The position numbers and the translations under genes were made by a program. A stretch of DNA of 64,000 nt. Source: Rotaria sordida (taxonomy: Eukaryota; Rotifera; Eurotatoria; Philodinida; Philodinidae). Location: the NCBI GenBank assembly GCA_905250125.1, contig CAJNOL010000736.1, positions 43,185 to 107,184 of the forward strand. Direction: 5' to 3'. Below are positions 1-11,772 of the stretch, piece after piece; the first letter of the stretch is position 1; every line of letters begins with the position of its first letter. The notes under the pieces are model-generated. The model did not search any database. It had not been told where the DNA came from and saw nothing but the letters and a program-made list of their open reading frames with translations.

Positions 1-181
1 CATAGACTCTATTTGTTTAATGAAAAAATAGGGAAACAATAGTCTCTAGAGATGATAGAAATGTAACGTCTCTTGATGTGCTTTGTTTTTATATGTTCAA
101 TCAAAAATACTTCTGTTCGTGTTTTTTTTTTAATTTAATTAATTATTATATTAGATAAAAAAAGAAGAAAATATAATCTAC

Positions 182-901
182 TTGATGAACTTGTCCATCA
201 ATTTCAACGGGAACAATAAAATCAGCATTTGGTACTGGTTTAAATGATGAATGTACCAATGTTTCATCAAGATCAATAACTAAACATATTTTCACTCGTT
301 CAGTAACACGTAAGGTTGGTAATAAATATTTTTCATTTGACTAAAAAAAAAAAACAACATAGTTTATTTTCTCAAATAAATAAATAAATATATTATTAGT
401 AAGATCATGTGATTTTTATTTTTGAGGTTAGTAAAAAAAAAACGAAAACTCAGTTTGTATACCTCAAAATGTAAATTTATATCAGAATTCAATGCAATTA
501 ACTATAAGAAGATGAATAATGTGTTTCAAAAAAAAAAAAAATATTTGTTTTTTTTTTTGTTTTTTAATATTTACTTCTTGATTAGTAGAGGTTTCTTTTC
601 TTTGTGAATAGATTGCACTTCTTGATCGACTACGATTTGATACACTTAAACAACAGAGTAAAATCGATACAATACGATATTTTCGACTTGAACGAGCTAA
701 GAATAAACAAAGAAAAAAAAACAAAAATTATTTTATATGAATTTTATTTTTTCTATTATTTATAAAAATACTTTTTGTTATTGGAGATGTTCCACTTGTT
801 ATAACTGTACCCGTTAATGGTATTGTTCGATTAGGATCATCATCTTTTGATACTTGAGTTATAACAGATGATAAATCATTTTCTTTCGATGATTTGTTCA
901 T
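182..901 (-). CDS. CTD small phosphatase (CTDSP/SCP family), 5' part
   Basis: SCP phosphatases of the HAD superfamily remove phosphate from RNA polymerase II CTD and other phosphoserines. Exons read on the minus strand: 901-772, 696-575, 340-182, all GT..AG and in frame, giving 137 residues before the gene leaves the window. The N-terminus has a short acidic stretch containing SSVITQV, then a basic, cysteine-containing segment (SILLCC), both as in vertebrate SCP1-3. Next comes the catalytic signature [11 protein letters not shown], where the two aspartates of DxDxT are the nucleophile and acid/base, followed by [10 protein letters not shown]. The start at 901 is the first ATG upstream of the SCP-like N-terminus. 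The next exon (the YVLKRP-type segment) is not seen in bases 1-181, so the rest lies beyond the left edge. Family identity is firm; the exact paralogue is not. Confidence 0.9.
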
Positions 902-1917
902 TGTAAAGAGATAGAGAGCGAGAGAATAATTTAATGAAATTTAAAATAGAAGATAATCAATAATAATAAGAATAAAATAAGGATATATATATATATATAT
1001 ATAAATTAGGCACCGAGTTAGCCGTTGCTTGTCGGATGATCAAATAATATTTTACCAAACGACATGAGTTTTTGGAAATATAATATATGACAATAAATTA
1101 TTCTTAAAAATGACACTCTTGTCGTTATCTAAATCTATAGAAGAAAAAAACAACTCTTGAGATTGTAAATGATTATGAAAGAAAAATAAAGACGATAGAA
1201 TTTCATTAACTACATGTAAAGATAAAACAACTATATTTATTTCAATATATTCTATGTAATACTTGCCATAACCGACATTTTTATTCCTTCGTTTCTTCTT
1301 TTTTTTTGTATGTCAATAATTTAACTGATATTAACGACCTCTATTTATTGACATACTTTTTTTTTTTATAATTGAAAAATTTCTATTTAAAATCTAATTT
1401 ATTTTGAAAAATTTCTTAATAAAAAAATATATTTTTTATTTTTACAATCTTCAAATAAAATAAATTAACTAAATGATCAGCTGATTAAAAAAAAAATCAA
1501 AATGAATCATTTTGATATGATTTAGTCTCTGTCTATCGCTCTCTCAGCTAGATTATCTTTATTCTTATACTAAATCCTAGATAATTCTTAAAATAAGATT
1601 TATTAAAGAAATAGTTACAAATTGTAGTTGTTTTTTTTAATGATTATAGGTCAAATAGGAATGAAATATTTTCTGTCGTTCGTTTCTTTCTTGTTCTTTT
1701 ACTTATATTTACACAAATCGACATCTGTTCACCTATTCCTTTTCATTTATATGAGGTAAAAAAAAAAAAACCGCAAAAGGAATGTTATAGTGATTATTGA
1801 TCAATATAATATTTCATGTTTCAACTAGAAGACGTGGTTTTTTTTTTTTGATAAATTTATTTCGATATTATTATTAGTATTATAGATTGATTTATTTATT
1901 GTTTGTCTTAATTAATA
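902..1917. other. Divergent intergenic region CTDSP / BTG
   Basis: About 1 kb between two divergently transcribed genes, presumably holding both promoters. It contains a TA dinucleotide run near 985-1003 and several A or T homopolymers. I see no open coding exon and no convincing element. Confidence 0.6.
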
Positions 1918-3437
1918 ATGACAAATCCGAAAAAAGAACTTACTGTTGCATGTAGTTATCTATTACGATTAATGAAAGCACATGTTAAATTATCACAAGA
2001 ACAAATCAATATTTTTAAACGAACTTTTTATGATATATTATGTAAACGATTTATTGGACATTGGTTTCCTGGTAAATTATATTTTGATTTATTTTTTATT
2101 ATATAACTTTTCTTTTTTTCTAGCAACACCACATCGTGGAAGTGCATATAGATGTTTACAAACAAAACATTGGAAAGATCCTATTCTTAAATCAATTGCT
2201 GAACGTTCTCGTCTACCACTTCATCAATATCTACCAGCCATATTCACTATGTGGATTGGTAAAAACTTTTGGTTTCGAATAATATATATATAATGTTAAA
2301 ATTATATCTATGATCATTAGTGACTAATTAAATAATTCTATTTATATCATGTATCTTCTTTAACGAAGCTTATTATTTCATATCCTCGTTTGACATTCTC
2401 AACCATGAGCATTATTTCTGATAGAAATTTTTCGAAAATCAACAATATATTTTTTTTTTGCGTTTGATATTCAAATCTTTTAATAGAATTTCAATGCGAT
2501 AAACTATATAATCAATTATTTTATCAGGAAAAAAAAACAACACTTATAGTAATAGGAAACTAATTCAGAGATCATATAAGAGATGAATGGTTCAACATTC
2601 AATATTAATTTTGTCCTATATTGTTAAAATACTCGAATAACTTACACTTACTTACCTTCATGTTTCTTCATGTCTATTAAATTAAAGAAATCTAATCATC
2701 TATGTTTTCTCTGACACGTAACGGATATTAAGAAAATAGAAAGCAGCATCTCTTTTTTTTTTTTTTTCTTTTACACTTAATAGAATCTAAAGAAATTGAA
2801 GTATACATAACTATATCTTATATCTTACAGAACAAAAGATTATAACTTTTAGAATATAAAATAAAATATATTGATTTTAAAAATTATCGAACATTTTTTA
2901 CAAATTGAAATTAAAGATAAGTTAGGGAGAAAAAAAGTTTACATCGTATAATCTAAAATTTCGAGAAAGATATAATAGAAATTTTTTTTTTTTTTTTTTT
3001 TTTTTTGTAAAGATCCAGGTGAGGTAGCCATATGCTTTGGTGATGATGGTACATGGTGTCCGTTATATAAACATGATATAGATGGTAAAATACAACAAAC
3101 ATATAGTGATGGAGAAGAAACAATTTCATCGTCAATATCTGATGATGATTTATTAAATTTAACACAAAATATTAAAACATTAAATATAAATAATAAACAT
3201 ATTTCATCAAATACATTAGATAATCGTATATCAAATTCTTCGTTGTTAAATACAATTTCAACAACAACAACAACTATGAATACACAGATACAAAATTTTA
3301 ATGATTATAATTATTCAATGTCAAATATCATATCTTCTCAAACAATGTCAAATGATTGGAATGTACAACAAAATAATTTCCGATCACAACAACAATTAAC
3401 AATGTTAGATGGATTATATCAAGGAGGACATTTTTGA
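1918..3437 (+). CDS. BTG/Tob family antiproliferative protein
   Basis: BTG/Tob proteins bind CAF1/CNOT7-8 deadenylases and slow proliferation by promoting mRNA deadenylation. Exons 1918-2071, 2124-2258 and 3013-3437 join in frame to 237 residues ending in TGA. The first ~115 residues are a BTG domain: the ELTVACSYLLRL helix, box A (GHWFP..P.RGSAYRC) split by intron 1, and a box B equivalent (LPAIFTMWIGDPGEVAICFG) split by intron 2. The C-terminal half is Asn/Ser/Thr/Gln-rich low complexity. It ends in a short WNVQQN / LDGLYQGG tail, and I see no clear Tob-type PAM2 motif. Intron 2 is long (754 bp) and ends in an unusually long T tract just before the acceptor. The box A spacing is closer to BTG than Tob, but the subfamily is uncertain. 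Confidence 0.9.
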
Positions 3438-6400
3438 AAAACTACAATGTATAAATCGTATATGTGTTGTTATTTCTTTCTATTCTTGTCATATTTATTC
3501 TCATAAGTGTCCATTTATTCATTAGATCTGAAGAATGAAATTCTTTTTTCTTTTTTTAAATGTATGATTGTTGTATTGATTCATCCATTTTTTTTTTGTC
3601 TTTTTCTGTAAGAAGTAAATGAAATTATAAGAATGTTGTATATAAATCTAACGATGGAGAAGAAGTTAACAATGTTTTTAAACTATATTTATTTTGAATC
3701 AAATCTTATTACTAATGGATACTTTTGATAAATTATTTCTTTCAATGGCAGTTATACGATGACAACTTACTGAGAATAGATCAACATAACAAGTTAATAA
3801 TTATGTTTTTGTTTTTCATTAAAATACTAAGATATCTAATAGAGAAGAAAAATGTCAACTGTCATCGAGTTATCTGTCCTAGATTATAACTACTGATGAA
3901 TGAAGTCCTTGGTGGTAAATTAAATGTCACTCTATTTGTAAACCTTAACAACAAGACTTTAACTGAAAAAATGAAGGAATACTTCCTTGTCGAACAGTAC
4001 ATATCTATCAATATATTAACTTCGACAATCGTTAACTTTTAAAATGCAAGAAGAAAAAAAAAACGAAGGTTATAATCCAAAAAAAAAGAGAAAAATTGCA
4101 TATTGGAGAAAGTCCGAACGAAATGATTCATACTTTGATACTTCTAAGATTACAATGGAAAATAAATAAAACATTGGGATAAAAGGTGAATGTATACAAC
4201 CATTTGTTTCCCTATGAATTTCGTGATTAAAAGAAGCAATCTGAAACAATATTAAAATTAATTATGTGCTACAATATGAAAACATATTATCCAGATAGTT
4301 CAGGGAACTGTATTTCATCGTTTAAACCAGTACATATTGTCTAAAATTACTGTTTATGACATTAAAATGTTGTTTCAAAGTACAAAAATAGACTTTCATC
4401 AAAGACATCGAAACATTATTCTATGCGGGTGGGCTTAAACGACAAAAATATCATTTCCTGAACTACCTGAGAACAGTAGAGATGAGCAGAATAAACTTTT
4501 TTTTTTCTACTCTCTACCCTATCAAAAGGAAAATTTTCTTATCCTTACCTTACCCTGCGTTGTAATATAGAATAGAGTGGTCCTGCACAGCTGAAATCGA
4601 CAGAAAGATTTTTTTTGACATTTATATCATCTATTACCATATATGCTTAATTGGAAGCGAACGCAAAACGTTTTGTAGGTGTATCGTGTAGGATACAGTT
4701 ACAATGAGTCATTTTATGTTATAAGCTATGCTTGACTTCTTTCCGTCATATATTAAAATTTAGAAAGAAAAGTATCTTCATCATTCCCCTAGGATAATCA
4801 TTTCGATTGTCGAAATTGACGTCTGAAATAGTTATATTATTGCATTAAGTTTAATCATATTTCGTCATCTTGTTTTACGAACTTCTTTTCCATTATCAAA
4901 TGATTATGACTTCTCCTACTGATAAAACGACTCTTTTTTTTTTTATTGTTAATCTATTACTCATAAAGCAATAATCAGAGAATATGAAAAATCAGTCTAT
5001 GCAAATGAAATTGAATAACCTTTATTTTTTACCTTATAGACATTTTTTGTTTCCTCAAAACATATTCAGTAAAACGAACAGACAAAATAAAAAGGCCATT
5101 CATTTCGTCATAATTGAATATTGGTATGAGATTAAAAAAAAACGCACATTATATCAAATGTCAATTGATGAAGATATTTTTTAACATTAGTAAATCAATA
5201 CTTACCGTCATTTTCTTTGTGATAATCTCATAGTAAATCGTGTTACTTTATTTATTCTTTGAAACGAATATTTAAGTATGAGAATGTGTCGTGCAGTACA
5301 TTTATATGAATATATATACAAAAAAAAGACGAAGTAGAGCTGAATGACATTCATACCAGACTTACGCTTCAATTGTTCAAACTCTTGTGCAATTTCATGC
5401 CTAAAGAAATTGACATTTTGACGTAATAGGATCCTTGATTAGAATGAACATTGACACTGTAACTAACGACTAGCGACCATGAGAATGAAGGCGCATTATT
5501 TTTTCCCATCCATGATTATTAGTTTTTCGTTACTATCAGAAAAAATAGATAAAATTGTTTTTTGAAATTTCATACTACGTCTAGATGAAATGGTTTTACA
5601 CTTCTAATTTTGGAATCTCTTTGTAAAAATTAAATAATATAACCGTCGAGCGTTCATAATTTATCTGGACTTATTTAAATTTGCCCTATCTATTTAATAT
5701 CATCTTTTTTTCTTAAACTAATTATGCTATTTCCGTCTAGATAAACAAACGATGATATATTGTGAACCCAAAAAAAAAAGAAATGGAATGATTTTTACTC
5801 TACAATATTTCTTCTTATGTTGGTACCTTGAATTTGAAAATATCGTATTATTTCTGTCGCTCTTAATTATTTTTCTTTTGTTTATTTTTCTTACAAATAA
5901 TGTGTAAGTCAAAATAATCATACGATAAACATTCTAGTAGTTATTGTATTATGTGAAACAAACTGTTAGAATTTAATTATAGAGCAAAGCTTCTTGATAA
6001 TAAAACTTTTTTATGAATTGGATACAACTAGAAATTATCTAAACATCTTGCTTTGTTTCATTCAATCTATACAATATTTCTACCAGTGACGGAACCCGGA
6101 TTTTGGGCTAGGCGTGGGCTTAGCGCCCTCTGCTTAGCCTGGTTTCATATAAAATCAATAGATTTTATATGACTAATTCGACCATATAATGTACTCTTGA
6201 TTGTGTATTAATATTCGATCCATTTTACCTTTTATTTCTATAGTATATATATATATATGTATCTATGAATTATATTCACAAAATGACGTCCGTACAATAT
6301 ATCCAAAAATTGTATGAAATGTTTTAGTTTTTTGAATATAATAATTTGTCTTATTATTGATTATAATATATTTAAGAATGTGTTCATCTCTTGAACAAAT

Positions 6401-8371
6401 TTTTCGATAAATACTCAGAATCTATCACAAGAATGTCCTATATCAGCAGGATTATCACACCAATTTCGACAATAAACTTCAATGTTTTCAGTTAAGTTTT
6501 ACTAGTTGCCTTGTATTAGACTAGTAATTAGTTGAGCAAATAGAATCCTATCGGTTTTTTTTCTATTCATTCAATTATGAAAATGATTTTCGTTGTAGAT
6601 AAAAAAAAAACCCAATTAATCTGTTTTGGAAAGAATATCAAACGAAAAGTTTATTTATTTAATATCAATGAGAATGAATGTACTCAAAAGTAGGAATAAG
6701 CTAACTATTATTAGAATTATTATTGATATAAATGAGAGAATATCATTATATAATTTGTTTAATAGAATTCGAAGAAAATTTTCTATTGTACCTCAGAATT
6801 ATAATATGAAATTTTCAAATTATTTCTTACAAGAAAAATATTACTTTCGATCAGAAAAAGAACGAGATAGAAATTTCACTTCAAAATGTATTACAATCAT
6901 TGAAATAGTCTCATTTTTTTTTTTCGTTCTTACCGAATGTCTGTTTAGATTTTCCTTCTGAATTAAGATTGATTATCTATCAGTAAATTTTGTAAAAAAG
7001 TTCAAAATTGTATCTTAGAATAGCTTCAACTCAACATTATTGTAGAACATTGAATGCTGTACAAAATGAAATATTACAATAAGCGAAATCTCAACTATGA
7101 TTTTTTGTTTTTAAATAACTTTTGATAGAAACAAGAGAGAGGGAGAGCTGCTGTTTTCATTTTTAGAAAGAGAAGATGACGATGCATCGAATTGTATATG
7201 ACAGGTTTTTCTTAGGATTTTCAATAATCAGATGTGCATCCGAACTGCCACTGGAAGATTTACAAAACTATGCAAGACTCAGATTTTTAGATTTTATTAT
7301 TCAGGAGTCATAGATATGCTAGTTGAAATTTCTCGATCGATTTTTCAAGCAATTGCTGTGAAAAAAAATCATACTGTTGCTTTTTTCTTGTGATAAAAGG
7401 AATCGTTTTTCCGACACTTTTTAATAAATCACTATCTAAAACAAGCTAATGATAGTTATTCAATCTTACCTCAGAAGAAAATTATGAATACACCTTCGAA
7501 AATTGCGAAAAAGTTTAAGTCTAACTAACTGCTCCTGACTTTAACAATCTTCTCGTGAAGCAAAAAATTATTTTCCTGTTGACATGTACTCCTCCACTTA
7601 GAAAATTCTTGTCTTTAACCAGTTGTCTTTACGTGACCGACAATGAATGAATATTTTATCTCAAGACTTCTGTGCCATAGATTAGATCTTATATATACCT
7701 TTAATTGAATATCATTAGTATAAAAATAAACATAAATGAATTTATCGATGTCTCATCAATGAAATATAAGAATAAATTCGAACATTTTAGCAGTATTTCT
7801 AATAGAAATCGAAAATAAAATGTTATTTATACACTTTGTTTATATCGTCAAAATGTATGTGTACATTTTTCTCTTATAAATAATGCGTTGAAAAAAAGAA
7901 AGGAAGAAAAAATTCATCATCTATCGGTTGTAAAAAATTGATTTTCATTTTTCTCATTATATATTCAAATAGAAACTGAACGATAGAAGTAACATATTCT
8001 AAAAAAATTGAGTAAATTAGATTCATTATTTTTTTCTTTAAAAAATTAATTTAACTATCCTGAAAATACAGTGTTAGCAGGTGTTCTGTACATTTTAATT
8101 TTGCTCGGTATGTATACCTGACCATTTTTCGAAACATATGAAAATGATAGTATTGGTTAGTTGTATGTACCAATAAGACTCATCTAAATAGAAATGTCGA
8201 GTGAATGGAGGAAATAGGCAAGGTTGTCATTTTATTAATTATTAAATACAAAAAAAAGAAAAATTCGACAAAGAAAAGAAAAACCACAAGTATTTCTTAT
8301 TATTCATTATTTTTTAGATTGTTCAACTCAAGTCTTTTTCTTTTTTTATTTGAATTAACTAAAATTTTAAA
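3438..8371. other. Gene-poor intergenic region
   Basis: Nearly 5 kb of AT-rich sequence in which no reading frame resembles a known protein or shows the local exon style (A/T-ended codons bounded by GT..AG). Open frames such as 4984-5184 and 6626-6961 are low complexity. Distinctive items are the GC-richer island at about 6085-6142 and the perfect hairpin at 6145-6172. The 3' end of BTG and the promoter of the DAP1-MYO1D array must lie at its edges. Confidence 0.6.
6145..6172. repeat. Perfect 12-bp inverted repeat beside a GC-rich island
   Basis: The arms TCATATAAAATC and GATTTTATATGA are perfect reverse complements around AATA. Immediately upstream (about 6085-6142) lies a GC-rich segment starting CAGTGACGGAACCCGGATTTT, unlike the surrounding AT-rich DNA and reminiscent of hAT transposon termini. 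No partner end was found, so a mobile origin is only a suggestion. Confidence 0.45.
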
Positions 8372-8976
8372 ATGTCGGATCAAGCATCATCAGGAGATTC
8401 GACTGAATTGAAAGCTGGTCGTCCTCCAGCAAGTAAGAAGAAAATTTAATTGAATAAAATCAAACTTTTTTTTTTAATTATTAATTTCTAATTAGTAAAA
8501 GTTGGTGGAATGCGTGTTGGTGCATCACGTCCTCGACAAACATCACAAGGTGATGATAAAGATAAAAATGTTACTAATGAACAAATTTCAGGAGATGGTA
8601 CAAATGCTAGTAGTAAAGAAGGAACATCCGATGATGATAATCAAAGAAATCAAGAAGATATCGATAATGAACAAGGATCAGGGTGAATATAAAGAATATT
8701 TAAAAAGAAAAAAAAAAGAAGGAATTTACTTCTTTTAGAACATTATCTAATCGTGTAGCTGGTCAGATGGTATCAGGAACATTTGTACCTGTATGCAAAT
8801 TATAAACAAAATAGATAAAATATTTTATTTTTCATTTCTTTATTTAGGTACAAAAAGCTTTTCCAACTGAGGCCGTAAAAAATATTCATGATAGACATGG
8901 TATACATCCAAAACATGAACATAATACATATTCCAAACATGATGATCAACGTTTTATAAATCAACCACGAAAATAA
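8372..8976 (+). CDS. DAP1: Death-associated protein 1 (DAP1) homologue
   Basis: DAP1 is a small, largely disordered protein. In vertebrates it is a TOR substrate that restrains autophagy. Four exons, 8372-8432, 8496-8682, 8739-8790 and 8848-8976, join in frame to 142 residues. Recognition rests on the two conserved ends of the family: an N-terminal KAGRPPA-I-KVGGMRV (family KAGHPPAVKAGGMRI) and the terminal FINQPRK (family IQQPRK), with a conserved SG-V/T-F segment between. The middle (~60 residues) is a charged Asp/Asn/Lys/Gln-rich insertion, which makes the protein longer than the ~100-residue human form. This is the first gene of the five-gene plus-strand array. AATAAA at 9121 is a candidate polyadenylation signal. 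Confidence 0.9.
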
Positions 8977-9180
8977 TACAAAAAAAAAAATCATAAAAGA
9001 TAAATGAGACATTCTTTTTTGTTTTGTTTTGTTTTGTTTGCTTTTTTTGTGCTTTATGTCATTTATTTCATACACTTATATGGGTTGTTTTCTTTTTTTA
9101 AATAGGTTTTAGAAACATTTAATAAATATCTACATATTTAATCATATATTGATTTACTTTTCTTTTATTTATTTATTTGA

Positions 9181-9182
9181 AG
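9181..9182 (+). other. Candidate trans-splice acceptor before ZCCHC8
   Basis: A pyrimidine-rich run (about 9153-9178) ends in GAAG at 9182, five bases before the ATG at 9188. No upstream exon is apparent between here and the DAP1 stop, so the acceptor would serve a spliced leader. Inference from position. Confidence 0.5.
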
Positions 9183-9187
9183 ATATA

Positions 9188-11549
9188 ATGAACGACGATA
9201 ATGAAATACCTTCTATATATAGTAAAAATCGAACAACGAATAATGTTCCATTATTTACTTGTGCAGTCAAATTAGACAAAAATGATTATGAAAGAAAAGT
9301 TAGTAAACTATGTATTGCTTTTTTTTTTACTTGTAATCAGACATTATGACGTCATAATACACGTATAATCTTGAAAGATAAAAAACAAAGAACTGGTTTT
9401 TTTTTTTCGTTTTTTTCTGGTGGAGAAATAATAATAAAAGATAATAACAAAATTTTGTAAGTCTATAAAGTTTGTACCTTGAATTTTGACTTTCAAAGTA
9501 TTCATTCGAAAGTATTTTTCATTTTGACCTTTAACATGTTCGACAATTATATATCAACGAATAGGAAATAAATATTACCAAAAAAGAAAAAAATTCTTGT
9601 TATAGATTATATTTGCTTCCGAATGAATTTCATCATTATAATAATCTTTTGTGTTGTTTTTTTTTTTTTTCTATTTAGATACATTTGGAACGAACATTTC
9701 GTCAAATAATTGATGATATACGTTCTAAACAAATAAATATTCCACCTGAAGCTCAAAATGATTTAACATTAAAAACTACTCCACTTGAATATTATGATAC
9801 ATTTTTTATTGATCGAAATGGTGATGAATTATTATCATTTAATGTTGGTGCATTACAACAAGGTTGGATTATACCTGAATATGAACAAGTCTATCGTCTA
9901 GCTTTACCTGATAGTGAACAACATGCATCATTACAACGTGCACGTCGACCTAAACCATCATGTTTTAATTGTGGTGCATTAGATCATAATGTTCAAGGAT
10001 GTTCTATGAAATTAGATAGTGATCGTATACGTCGTAGTCGTGAACAATATCAAGAACAAATGGCTGAAGCATGTGGTTATAATGATTTATCACAAATTAA
10101 TGGAAATATTAATGAACCAACAAGTCGTTATCATGAAGATTCTTATCAATCAAGTTTAAATGATCAAATAATAATTGAAGAACGTTTTCGACGTTTTCAA
10201 CCAGGTTATATTGGTTATGAATTACGACAAGCATTAGGACTTCGAGATAATCAAATACCAATGTATATATATAATATGCGTCGATGTGGTTATCCACCTG
10301 GATGGTTACGTGAAGCACGTGTTAAAAAATCTGGCTTACAAGTTTTTCATGATAATGAAGAAGGTATAATTAAATCGAAAAAAAAAAAAAACAATAAAGA
10401 AATCTGTTTAATATTAAATTTTATTTTTTTTCGTTCAGGTGAAATAATTGAAACAAAAAAATCTGAACCAATTGATCCAACTGGACAAGATAATGTCTTT
10501 CCTGGTGCATTATTAGATGATAATATACAAACACAAGCTGATTTAAATAATGAAGATAGTTATGAATATGATTTTGATAAAGTTGTTTCATATCCTGGTT
10601 TTAATGTACAAATACCAGATGGTTTTATTGATGAAGCTTATACATGTTTAAATTTACCAACATTTGATAAACAACAAAGTAAAGAAAATCTTATTGAAGA
10701 AATGTATCTTTTAAAAAAACCTTCACTTAAACGTAAATCAACACTTGAAACATATAAACCAACACCAATTGAAGAACTTAATACAACAAAACAAACAAAA
10801 ATATCAATTATAAATGAAACAAATTCATCAATAATATCAAATGATCAAAATCAATTATCAACAAATTATGAACAAAAAAGTCTTGGACAAGTTTATGGTA
10901 CACCATTATGGATGTTTAGTAGTACACCAAAATTACATGTACCACAACAATTACCAAGTCGTGATCAATTTCAACAAGGCATATGTGATCATTTACCATT
11001 TGAAAATTTACCTTCATATCAAACAGAAAAAGTTGGACGTATTGTAAGTTATATTTAATTATATAATAAAAGAAAATTTAGAATGTTTTTTTTTTTTTTT
11101 TTATTCTCGAAAGAAAATTATATTTTAATATTTTATTTTGATTTTTTGAGAATAATTTGATGTTTATTTAGATTAAACAAGTAGAAAAAAAAATTCTATT
11201 ATTCTTGAGAAAGTTGATAAAACACGTCCTATCAATATTTACTTTAATTTCTTTATATAAATAATAATACAAAGATCAATCCAAACATGAGTTCATAAAA
11301 TAGATTGAAAACATACTTAACATATATGTTCTTTCTTTGATAGATATAGATTGATTATTATTTGAGTCGTTAAAGTCTAAGAAATAAAAATAGATTTTTA
11401 TTTTCATTTATCTTTAGTTTGATCTCCTCAAAGATGTACAAAAACGACTTGAAAGTCTTAATAATGATCCTTCATCTGTAACAAAAATTGAAAATTCTAA
11501 CAATGATAATAATATGCAAATGTCTCCAGAACATACACCAGAATCTTAA
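9188..11549 (+). CDS. ZCCHC8: ZCCHC8, scaffold of the NEXT nuclear RNA surveillance complex
   Basis: ZCCHC8 bridges the MTR4 helicase and RBM7 in the nuclear exosome targeting complex, which feeds promoter-upstream and other short-lived transcripts to the exosome. Exons 9188-9298, 9679-10363, 10439-11043 and 11418-11549 give 510 residues. A CCHC knuckle (C132, C135, H140, C145; CFNCG....H....C) is followed by the PSP domain at about 207-251 (RFQPGYIG..LR.ALGL..NQIP.YIYNMRRCGYPPGWL), which is diagnostic of this family. The C-terminal half is low complexity, ending in a short helical segment (FDLLKDVQKRLESL) like the vertebrate C-terminal MTR4-contacting region. The 75-bp intron at 10364-10438 has no stop and is a multiple of three, so its retention would add 25 Lys/Asn/Phe-rich residues. 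Spacing to the next gene is 223 bp. Confidence 0.92.
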
Positions 11550-11733
11550 GGAAGAAAAAAAAAAAAAAAAGAAATAAATTTCATTTGTATTTATCAATAT
11601 TCTATCCTTATATGTTGTTGTTTTTTTTCTTCTTTTGTTTTCTGCTCGTCGTCTTCTTTATTTTTCATGTCTCAAATATTTCAACGAGTAGAGACTAATT
11701 CGATTGTATTTTGTTTTTTTTTTTCTTTCTTTC

Positions 11734-11735
11734 AG
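11734..11735 (+). other. Candidate trans-splice acceptor before DSTYK
   Basis: A long T/C tract ending TTTCTTTCAG at 11735 lies 37 bases before the DSTYK ATG and about 155 bases after AATAAA at 11573-11578. It suits either a 5'UTR intron or spliced-leader addition. Confidence 0.45.
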
Positions 11736-11772
11736 ATAAAATTTTATTTTTAGAAAAGAAAAAAAAATAATA

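Noticed and set aside
422-607. 61-codon plus-strand frame over the CTDSP gene
   Set aside because: Antisense shadow of intron and exon sequence of the minus-strand CTDSP gene, dominated by homopolymers.
6626-6961. 111-codon plus-strand open frame
   Set aside because: Low-complexity Ile/Asn/Arg/Phe composition, no family resemblance, no splice-consistent neighbours; expected by chance in AT-rich DNA.
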